A DNA stretch of 6,574 nucleotides from Candidatus Tayloriibacteriota bacterium (GTDB lineage Bacteria; Patescibacteriota; Minisyncoccia; Phycocordibacterales; PALSA-1337): NCBI GenBank assembly GCA_026395105.1, contig JAPLZH010000050.1, forward strand, positions 1 through 6,574. The letters run 5' to 3'. The notes under the pieces are model-generated. The model ran no database searches. It was not told the DNA's origin and was given only the letters and a program-made list of their open reading frames with translations. This document shows positions 1 to 5,249 of the stretch, in pieces. Made by a program: the position numbers and the translations under genes. Every line of letters starts with the position of its first letter. Position 1 is the first letter of the stretch.

Positions 1-15
1 TCTGACTAAAAATTG

Positions 16-24
16 TGCTAGAAT
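16..24 (+). promoter_or_regulatory. extended -10 promoter of a short transcript
   Basis: TG at 16-17, one spacer base, then TAGAAT at 19-24 form an extended -10 element. The predicted start is near base 31, just before a strong hairpin terminator. A -35 at the usual spacing would lie left of the window, so it cannot be checked. The same TGC-TANAAT form recurs at the next promoter (255-263), which strengthens the call. Confidence 0.5.
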
Positions 25-30
25 AATGCA

Positions 31-107
31 TACGAAAGAGCCCTTAGGCAGTATTAAGTTGATAATGGTTTCGATAAACATATTATCCCTTATCCTAAGG
101 GTTTTTT
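31..107 (+). ncRNA. candidate small structured RNA ending in an intrinsic terminator
   Basis: Between the extended -10 at 16-24 and a T-run at 102-107 the sequence folds into one nested structure. It has an 8-bp outer stem (41-48 with 94-101), TAAG/CTTA (55-58 with 89-92), GATAAT/ATTATC (61-66 with 82-87) and an inner GTTT/AAAC (68-71 with 76-79) closing a CGAT loop. A-rich bases at 35-39 can also pair with the T-run. The only ORF across it (ATG at 26-28, 33 codons) starts upstream of the predicted transcription start and looks like chance. It could be a free-standing RNA of about 75 nt or simply the terminator of a gene left of the window. I do not recognise it as a known RNA family. Confidence 0.4.
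94..107 (+). terminator. intrinsic terminator, 3' arm and T-run
   Basis: CCTAAGGG (94-101) pairs perfectly with CCCTTAGG (41-48) and is followed directly by six Ts. The 45-base interior is long for a terminator but is itself base-paired. The T-run is on the + strand, so it ends rightward transcription. Confidence 0.6.
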
Positions 108-234
108 CTATGTGGAGGGATTTTTAAGCGGACACTAGTGCTCCAACACGATTTTTATTGACTTATTTGGTCATTTATGGTGAGCCACTCGTTTCTGTAA
201 GTTTTCTTAATTAAATCCATCAAAATCATTATTT

Positions 235-263
235 TTGGAAATGAATTATGAAAATGCTACAAT
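235..263 (+). promoter_or_regulatory. promoter of the HD hydrolase gene
   Basis: TTGGAA at 235-240 is a fair -35. After exactly 17 bases comes TACAAT at 258-263, with TG at 255-256 making it an extended -10. Predicted start is near 270, giving a 5' UTR of about 25 bases with no purine-rich ribosome-binding site before the ATG at 295. Confidence 0.6.
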
Positions 264-294
264 AAACACACAGTTTACAATTTAAATTACCAAA

Positions 295-924
295 ATGAAA
301 AAAGAAAATGTCGGCAAAGACAAAAGAAATACAGAATTACTTTATGAAATCAGCGCATTTAGATTCGTTCCTAGGATGTGGAGGCAGTTTCTTATTCCAG
401 GCGTAGCCACGAATGTCGAGCATACTTTTAGAGTAATGTGGATAGCCTTAACTTTGGCAAAAATGGAGGGCGTCGGAAATCACGAAAAGATTCTGAAAAT
501 CGCCCTTTTGCATGATTTGCCTGAGAGTAGAACGGGGGACGTGCATTACCTTTCCAGACAGTACGTCACCAGATTTGAAGAAAAGGCTGTAAAAGAAATC
601 TTTGCCGATACTATTCATGAGGAAGAATCTTTAATTCTTTTTGCAGAATATGAAAAGAGGGAATCGATAGAGGCAAAAATCGTTAAAGATGCAGATAATT
701 TAGACTGTGAATTAGAGATTGAAGAATTAAAGGCGGGAGGGCATACAGTGGGGAAAATATTTTCAGATAGTCGAAAAGAAAAAGTTAAGGCAAAGCTTTT
801 CACGGAATCAGCCAGAAAAATGTGGGATAAAATCCACGCTACAGATCCTCATGACTGGCATGCTAAATCAGAATCTAACAGACTAAATGGAGGAGACTGG
901 AGCAAAAAGGCTAAGAAAAAGTAA
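295..924 (+). CDS. HD-domain hydrolase, YfbR/HDDC2-type 5'-deoxynucleotidase-like
   Basis: The 209-residue soluble protein has the metal-binding HD signature. It shows VEH at 41-43, the HD pair at 73-74 in a motif reading HDLPESRTGD, and the later aspartate in KDADNLD (131-137, probably D134, aligned with YfbR AD). The E77 and D82 pattern matches the YfbR/HDDC2 group (HD_3), whose studied members remove phosphate from deoxynucleoside 5'-monophosphates using a divalent metal. The last 40 residues are rich in Lys, Trp and His and lie outside the core. Length is close to E. coli YfbR (about 200). It sits alone behind its own promoter, 75 bases before lexA, so dNTP-pool housekeeping is plausible but substrate specificity is inferred. 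No Shine-Dalgarno precedes the ATG. Confidence 0.8.
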   Translation: MKKENVGKDKRNTELLYEISAFRFVPRMWRQFLIPGVATNVEHTFRVMWIALTLAKMEGVGNHEKILKIALLHDLPESRTGDVHYLSRQYVTRFEEKAVKEIFADTIHEEESLILFAEYEKRESIEAKIVKDADNLDCELEIEELKAGGHTVGKIFSDSRKEKVKAKLFTESARKMWDKIHATDPHDWHAKSESNRLNGGDWSKKAKKK

Positions 925-955
925 GGGAAAAAAATAAGAAATAAGTTTTCAACAG

Positions 956-969
956 TGTAAACATTTACA
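956..969 (+). promoter_or_regulatory. inverted repeat overlapping the lexA -35 (possible operator)
   Basis: TGTAAA (956-961), two bases, then TTTACA (964-969) form a perfect 6+2+6 palindrome. Its right arm is the proposed -35 of lexA. Size and position suit a dimeric repressor or activator site next to the SOS box, but I cannot assign a regulator and a chance palindrome in AT-rich DNA is possible. Confidence 0.3.
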
Positions 970-993
970 AGCGAACGTACGTTCGTGTATAAT
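964..993 (+). promoter_or_regulatory. lexA promoter
   Basis: TTTACA (964-969) as -35 and a perfect TATAAT (988-993) as -10 are separated by 18 bases. Seven bases past the -10 is base 1000, the A of the in-frame ATG of lexA, so the transcript is predicted to be leaderless. The spacer is almost filled by the SOS box, a steric-block arrangement typical of autorepression. Confidence 0.75.
972..985 (+). promoter_or_regulatory. SOS box (LexA operator)
   Basis: CGAACGTACGTTCG is a perfect 14-bp palindrome that fits the Gram-positive DinR/LexA consensus CGAACRNRYGTTYC (GAAC-N4-GTTC core). It lies between the -35 and -10 of the lexA promoter. By scanning, I found no second GAAC-N4-GTTC site in the other intergenic regions of this window. 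Confidence 0.9.
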
Positions 994-999
994 GGATGC

Positions 1000-1569
1000 A
1001 TGATCAAAACAGATATTTCAAAATTACGCGCATTTTATAAATCACGAAGAAGGATGCCTTCTTACAGTGAATTAGCAGAGCTCTACGGCTTTAAGTCAAA
1101 GGACAGTGCCTATAGGCTCGCCGAGAAGCTTATAGAAGAAGGTTATCTCTCTAAAGATTCCTCTGGTACGCTCGTGCCTGCGGAGCTTTGGGGTGAGATT
1201 AAAATCCTCGGCCTTATAGAAGCCGGTTTTCCTTCTGTAGCAGATGAGGAAACTTTAGACACTATGAGTCTAGATGAATATTTAGTACCGAATAAAGAAT
1301 CCAGCTATATTCTCCGCGTGAAGGGTGACTCTATGATAAATGCCGGAATTCGTGAAGGAGATATGGTTATAGTAGAGAAAGGAAAAGCTCCGCGTGCTGG
1401 AGAGATAGTCATAGCCCGCATAGATGGTGGATACACTATGAAATACTATAAAGTCCGCGCCGGTATTCCGTATTTAGAAGCAGCGAATCCTAAATTTAGG
1501 CCTATTTTTCCGCGCATAGAACTTTCCATAGAGGCGGTCGTTAAAGCGGTGGTTAGAAAGTATAAATAA
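1000..1569 (+). CDS. lexA: LexA repressor, SOS regulator and self-cleaving protease
   Basis: The 189-residue protein has an N-terminal winged helix-turn-helix (about 1-60, with PSYSELAELYGF at 20-31) and a C-terminal S24 self-cleavage domain. The Ala75-Gly76 scissile bond lies in EAGFPS, the nucleophile Ser111 in GDSM, and the general-base Lys148 in YTMKYY. It should repress SOS genes and cleave itself when RecA filaments form on damaged DNA. A GTG at 985 opens the frame 15 bases earlier, but that start lies inside the operator and -10. The ATG at 1000 coincides with the predicted transcription start, so I chose it. The protein is slightly shorter than the usual 200-210 residues. It is followed after 13 bases by a MazF-like gene with no terminator between, so the two are likely cotranscribed. 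Confidence 0.95.
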   Translation: MIKTDISKLRAFYKSRRRMPSYSELAELYGFKSKDSAYRLAEKLIEEGYLSKDSSGTLVPAELWGEIKILGLIEAGFPSVADEETLDTMSLDEYLVPNKESSYILRVKGDSMINAGIREGDMVIVEKGKAPRAGEIVIARIDGGYTMKYYKVRAGIPYLEAANPKFRPIFPRIELSIEAVVKAVVRKYK

Positions 1570-1582
1570 ATGCAAATAATTA

Positions 1583-1990
1583 ATGAAGACAAAGGAAGAT
1601 TTATTAAAACTTTTCAAAGATTGGGCTATCTTAAAGCCAAAAATACACTTCCTAGATAGAAGTCCCTTTCCTAATAAAAGGGAAATTTGGTGGGCTAGTG
1701 TGGGTCAGAATATCGGTGTTGAGACAAATGGAAAGAATGATCATTTCGAAAGACCTGTCCTCGTAATAAAAGTTTTTAATAAAGATTCCTCATTAATAGC
1801 ACCTATTTCCAGTAAGATGAAATCCGGAAAATACTTCTTTGAATTCTTAAATATTTATGGAGAAGAGAATATAATTAATTTATCCCAGCTTAGAACACTT
1901 AGTAGTAGAAGATTACTTAGAAAGATAGGAGAACTAGATAATAGTAATTTTGAAAAAGTCATAGATATTATTAAAAGCTTTTTTAGATAA
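1583..1990 (+). CDS. PemK/MazF-family toxin-like protein, no antitoxin nearby
   Basis: The 135-residue protein carries the MazF/PemK core: REIWW (33-37), the NIGVE loop (43-47), RPVLVIK (57-63), APISSK (73-78) and LSQLRTLSSRRLLRKIGELD (100-119). MazF proteins are ribosome-independent mRNA endonucleases. The catalytic Arg is probably Arg57, while the Thr of MazF (T48 in B. subtilis) corresponds to Ser76. A helical extension of about 31 residues precedes the core. The gene starts 13 bases after the lexA stop and ends at a terminator, so it appears to lie in the SOS-controlled transcript. No small antitoxin gene is adjacent. All eight arginine codons are AGA or AGG, whereas lexA also uses CGN freely, which hints at separate ancestry. 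The family call is good. Whether it is an active toxin is unknown. Confidence 0.8.
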   Translation: MKTKEDLLKLFKDWAILKPKIHFLDRSPFPNKREIWWASVGQNIGVETNGKNDHFERPVLVIKVFNKDSSLIAPISSKMKSGKYFFEFLNIYGEENIINLSQLRTLSSRRLLRKIGELDNSNFEKVIDIIKSFFR

Positions 1991-1993
1991 AAC

Positions 1994-2015
1994 GAAAGCC
2001 CCTTTCGGGGCTTTC
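1994..2015 (+). terminator. hairpin terminator after the lexA-mazF pair
   Basis: GAAAGCCCC (1994-2002) pairs perfectly with GGGGCTTTC (2007-2015) around a TTTC loop, starting 3 bases after the MazF-like stop. No long T-run follows on the + strand. The - strand reading runs into CGTTTTAT, so it may work better leftward or act in both directions. Confidence 0.7.
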
Positions 2016-2046
2016 TCGGAACTCCAATTACGGAGCAAAATGTACC

Positions 2047-2057
2047 TATATTATATA
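2047..2057 (+). promoter_or_regulatory. possible -10 region of the Y-family polymerase gene
   Basis: TATATTATATA contains several -10-like hexamers 14-24 bases before the ATG at 2071, so the 5' UTR would be about 10 bases. I see no good -35 and no GAAC-N4-GTTC SOS box. A small inverted repeat, CTCC (2022-2025) and GGAG (2032-2035), lies upstream with no known role. Confidence 0.35.
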
Positions 2058-2070
2058 CCCATTTATCTTT

Positions 2071-3315
2071 ATGTCAAATCCAAAGTCTCTTAAGAAGGCA
2101 GTAATCCATATAGACGGGGATGCTTTCTTCGTATCCTGTGAAGTGGCTATGAATCCTGCTCTAAAAGGCAAATGCGTAGTAACTGGCGGTGAGAGAAGTA
2201 TAGCTTCGGCCGTTAGTTATGAAGCGAAGGCGAAGGGAGTCATAAGGGGCATGCCCATCTTTCAAATTCGCAAAATTTGCCCAGAGATAATAGTCGTTCA
2301 TTCACACTATGATTCATATGGAATCTTTTCAAAAAGGATGTTTAATATCGTTCGAAGATATACTGATGTGGTGGAAGAATACAGTATAGATGAATGCTTT
2401 GCGGACATCACAGACAGCGGTCCGTCTTATGAAATCCTCGCTCGGAAAATTAAAGAAGAAGTGGAAAGGGAACTCGGCATCACAGTATCACTCGGCCTAG
2501 CGCCGAATAAAGTCTTAGCGAAAGTGGCTTCTAAATGGCAAAAGCCTTCGGGGCTTACTGTGATTTCGGCGGATAAGATAGACGAATTTCTAAATGGCCT
2601 AGCCGTCGGAAAAATCTGGGGTATCGGTCCACAGACGAGTGCCCTCCTCGCTAAATTCGGTATTAAAACAGCCGGAGAATTTAAAAATAAGCCGGAGTGG
2701 TGGATAAAGGAAACCTTAGCCTCACCGTACCACGATCTCTGGAGAGAAATTAACGGCGAATCAGTCTTTCCCATAGACTCATCAGGGAAGCATGAATATA
2801 AAAGTATACAGAAGACTGGTACTTTTAAACCACCGACGAATAGTAAAAAGTTCCTCTTAGCAGAACTCTCTATTCACGCAGAGGATGCCTGCTTTAAGGC
2901 TAGAAAATGCGGACTCGCCACGCTCTGTTTTTCTTTTTTCTTAAAAACAAAGGATTTTAGATATATAAGAAAGGAAATTACTTTGCCTCAGGAAACTTCC
3001 GCCCCGCAGGATATTATTAAAGCTATAAACGCGCACTTTGACGATATTTTTGACCCGCACTTACTATACCGCTCTACCGGCATAACTATATTCCGCCTTC
3101 TACCAGACCTCGGTATTAAAAAAGACCTTTTTGGCCAGTCAGAAAAAGACGAAAAGATCAGGGAAGTATTAAAAGTAATGGATAAGCTGGATCACCGCTT
3201 CGGCTCACGCTCAGTCTATCTAGCCTCTAGTAAAAATGCAGCAGGGAAAGACATGGGCAAAATAGCTCATGGTCATAAAAGGTTCGCTATTCCTATAATC
3301 GGAGACGTCACATAA
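2071..3315 (+). CDS. dinB: Y-family translesion DNA polymerase, DinB/Pol IV-like
   Basis: The 414-residue protein has the Y-family catalytic core. HIDGDAFF (13-20) supplies metal ligand Asp15 and steric-gate Phe20, and YSIDECF (104-110) supplies Asp107 and Glu108. A helix-hairpin-helix thumb, GKIWGIGPQ, follows near residues 180-200. A little-finger domain begins around residue 242 and runs to about 350. KKDLFG in the C-terminal region could be a degenerate sliding-clamp motif, and KVMDKLDHRFG is a usual C-terminal helix. Such enzymes copy past damaged bases at low fidelity. The ATG at 2071 is the first good start and has no Shine-Dalgarno. Position next to lexA suggests an SOS gene, but the terminator at 1994-2015 separates them and no SOS box is visible. 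The dinB symbol rather than a UmuC-type name is my best judgement. Confidence 0.9.
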   Translation: MSNPKSLKKAVIHIDGDAFFVSCEVAMNPALKGKCVVTGGERSIASAVSYEAKAKGVIRGMPIFQIRKICPEIIVVHSHYDSYGIFSKRMFNIVRRYTDVVEEYSIDECFADITDSGPSYEILARKIKEEVERELGITVSLGLAPNKVLAKVASKWQKPSGLTVISADKIDEFLNGLAVGKIWGIGPQTSALLAKFGIKTAGEFKNKPEWWIKETLASPYHDLWREINGESVFPIDSSGKHEYKSIQKTGTFKPPTNSKKFLLAELSIHAEDACFKARKCGLATLCFSFFLKTKDFRYIRKEITLPQETSAPQDIIKAINAHFDDIFDPHLLYRSTGITIFRLLPDLGIKKDLFGQSEKDEKIREVLKVMDKLDHRFGSRSVYLASSKNAAGKDMGKIAHGHKRFAIPIIGDVT

Positions 3316-3369
3316 TCACGCTACCGCATCCTACTAAGTCACAGAATTAAATAATCATCCGCCGATTTA

Positions 3370-3378
3370 TGTTATCAT
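3370..3378 (+). promoter_or_regulatory. extended -10 promoter of the protease-NUDIX-capA unit
   Basis: TG at 3370-3371, one base, then TATCAT at 3373-3378 form an extended -10. The predicted start near 3385 leaves about 11 bases before the ATG at 3396. No convincing -35 is seen, which extended -10 promoters can tolerate. TACAAT at 3386-3391 is too close to the ATG to serve. Confidence 0.45.
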
Positions 3379-3395
3379 GTTAGAGTACAATATTT

Positions 3396-4790
3396 ATGGA
3401 CAGTGAAATAATTCTAAAAAAGCCCTCGAAGAAAATAGTAAAAAACATACTTAAGATTTTTGGGGCGTTTGTTTTCTTAATCGGCCTCGTATTCCTCTTT
3501 GTCCTCGTTTATTATTTACTAAATCCTGACTATACAGAAGAAGATATTCTAAAAGTAATTCGTACGGATATTAGCCCATCCGTTGTGAAAGTAGAATGCT
3601 TTGAAAATGATACTAATAATAATGCTCGAACTGGAACGGGACTATATTTCCTCACGAGCGAAAATAAAGAGCCGTATGTAGAGACGAATGCTCATGTGGT
3701 GCTCGCCTCCGACGGAAAATATCACGGCTGTAAAGTATATTTCCCTAATCCAGATGATGGTACGTTCTACGAATCTATTTATGATACAGGGATTCCTCTG
3801 GTCTATCATGATTTAAAAAGTACTATAAAAAAAGAGGAAATTTTAGGAATAGATTATGCATTACTACCGCTCCGAAAAACTTCTACGCCTGATAGTAAAG
3901 GCAAAGTATATCCATTCCCTCCAGAAAAGAAGGATGCTTATGATGCTATCTCGACTATGTGCAGGAGAAGTCATTATCCAGACATTGTAGCTGGGAGAAA
4001 AGTTTATTTACTCGGATATCCGAGCGTCGGCGGAGACTCTTTGACCTTAACAGACGGAATAGTTAGCGGTTTTTCTGATAATAAAAAAGAATGGATTAAG
4101 GTTTCTGCTGTGGCGAATCACGGCACTTCTGGCGGAGTAGCTATAGGCGGAAGTGATGGCTGTGATTACGGAATACTTTCGGATGCTACATTTACCAATG
4201 GTTCGAATTTAGGTTTTGTACTAAGAGGTAGCTTTATCAGAGATTTCATAGCGAATGCTAGCGGTACTCGTATATATCCATCTATTTATATAGATAAAAG
4301 CCATACAGCAGAAGATAATCTAAATGCGAAATATGAGCTAGATGATATTTCTTTCAAATATCCAAATGCCTGGAAAGTTAGTACTACATCTGAAGATAGG
4401 AATGGGGATTACGTCGTTTATTTCGATTCACCGTTTGAGAATGCTATAGACCCTTTTAAGGATTATATATCAGTCTCTGTTTATCCAGATAGTGATGAAA
4501 AAGATTTTGCAAATAAAATAGCAGATAATGACTGGATTATTAAAAAGGCAGATATTTCAAATGTGAAAGGGCGATATATAAATCTGAAGGGCATTAAAGC
4601 CTATGAAAATGATAATATAATAGATGATACTAAAAAAGTCTTTTCGTCTTACGTAGAAGGTTATTCTCTTTCTTTTCTTTATAAAGGCTCTATCTATACT
4701 TTTACCGGCCTCGCCGAATCTAGTAAGAATAATACATATGATTACCTAGATATTTTTAAGGTTTTGACTGAGTCTATAATATTTAAATAA
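3396..4790 (+). CDS. membrane-anchored trypsin-like serine protease with C-terminal domain
   Basis: The 464-residue protein begins with a lysine-rich segment and a single membrane helix (about 21-42), so the bulk should lie outside the membrane. The S1 (DegP/trypsin-like) domain has all three catalytic residues: His100 in TNAHVV, Asp153 in GIDYALL and Ser245 in HGTSGG. Four cysteines (68, 112, 189, 256) all fall in this domain and could form two disulfides. Residues of about 305-464 form a separate beta-rich domain (FKYPNAWKV, a short-strand pattern) that I do not recognise firmly. It may resemble the PsbP-like folds that follow FxYPxxW motifs. There is no PDZ domain, unlike DegP/HtrA. The next gene starts one base after the stop, so the two are probably translationally coupled. 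The substrate is unknown. Confidence 0.8.
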   Translation: MDSEIILKKPSKKIVKNILKIFGAFVFLIGLVFLFVLVYYLLNPDYTEEDILKVIRTDISPSVVKVECFENDTNNNARTGTGLYFLTSENKEPYVETNAHVVLASDGKYHGCKVYFPNPDDGTFYESIYDTGIPLVYHDLKSTIKKEEILGIDYALLPLRKTSTPDSKGKVYPFPPEKKDAYDAISTMCRRSHYPDIVAGRKVYLLGYPSVGGDSLTLTDGIVSGFSDNKKEWIKVSAVANHGTSGGVAIGGSDGCDYGILSDATFTNGSNLGFVLRGSFIRDFIANASGTRIYPSIYIDKSHTAEDNLNAKYELDDISFKYPNAWKVSTTSEDRNGDYVVYFDSPFENAIDPFKDYISVSVYPDSDEKDFANKIADNDWIIKKADISNVKGRYINLKGIKAYENDNIIDDTKKVFSSYVEGYSLSFLYKGSIYTFTGLAESSKNNTYDYLDIFKVLTESIIFK

Positions 4791-4791
4791 A

Positions 4792-5241
4792 ATGATAATT
4801 TATGAGGAATTAGATAATTTCGATTCCATTCGCCATTTAAATGCGGACGCTGCTGGAGCTCTTTGTTTTTATGGAGAAAAGCTTGTTTTGGTATATGCAA
4901 AAGATAGAGGAATATGGGAAATGCCCGGAGGTGGGCGAGAAGATGGTGAGACATTTGAGGAATGTATAGTTCGGGAAATAAAAGAAGAATCGAATATGAA
5001 AGTCTTAGAATTATTTCCTCTGGGCTATGATACAGTGACTGATACTAAGACTGAAGAGAAAATTTATCAAATTCGTTTCGCTGCGAAAGTAGAGCCGTAC
5101 GGTCCATTCGTGTCCGATCCAGCAGGAGATATCACAGATATGAAACTCATTAATCCAGATGATTATAAAAAAGACTTCGACTGGGGCGAGCGCGGAGATC
5201 AAATGATGAAAAAGGCAAAAGAAATGTGCCTGAAATATTAG
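4792..5241 (+). CDS. NUDIX hydrolase
   Basis: The 149-residue protein has a near-complete NUDIX box (GX5EX7REUXEEXGU) at residues 47-69: Gly47, Glu53, Arg61-Glu62 and Glu65-Glu66. The usual glycine of the last segment is replaced by Asn68. The catalytic glutamates that bind Mg2+ are kept, so it should hydrolyse a nucleoside diphosphate linked to another group. The substrate (oxidised dNTP, sugar nucleotide or other) cannot be read from the sequence. WEMPGGG (42-48) just before the box is typical of MutT-like members. It begins one base after the protease stop and lacks a Shine-Dalgarno, which points to coupled translation in a three-gene unit with the downstream CapA-like gene. Confidence 0.88.
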   Translation: MIIYEELDNFDSIRHLNADAAGALCFYGEKLVLVYAKDRGIWEMPGGGREDGETFEECIVREIKEESNMKVLELFPLGYDTVTDTKTEEKIYQIRFAAKVEPYGPFVSDPAGDITDMKLINPDDYKKDFDWGERGDQMMKKAKEMCLKY

Positions 5242-5249
5242 TAAGGAAT

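Noticed and set aside
26..127. 33-codon ORF starting ATG at 26 across the hairpin
   Set aside because: It begins before the predicted transcription start and its sequence is explained by the nested hairpin and T-run; no family is recognised.
130..143. Palindrome around CACTAGTG (133-140)
   Set aside because: Only 8 bases are perfect, there is no promoter or gene placed to use it, and chance is likely.
985..999. GTG start 15 bases before the lexA ATG
   Set aside because: It lies within the SOS box edge and the -10 element, so these bases are unlikely to be transcribed.
1570..1659. 29-codon ORF beginning with ATG right after the lexA stop, a possible antitoxin
   Set aside because: It overlaps the start of the MazF-like gene in another frame, and its short sequence has no antitoxin features such as a DNA-binding fold.
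2018..2035. GAAC at 2019-2022 as half of an SOS box before the polymerase
   Set aside because: The expected GTTC four bases later is absent (ATTA instead), so it does not fit the operator.
5226..5249. GTG start of the CapA-like gene overlapping the NUDIX gene
   Set aside because: The ATG at 5250 follows an AAGGA motif and gives a normal basic-then-hydrophobic N-terminus.
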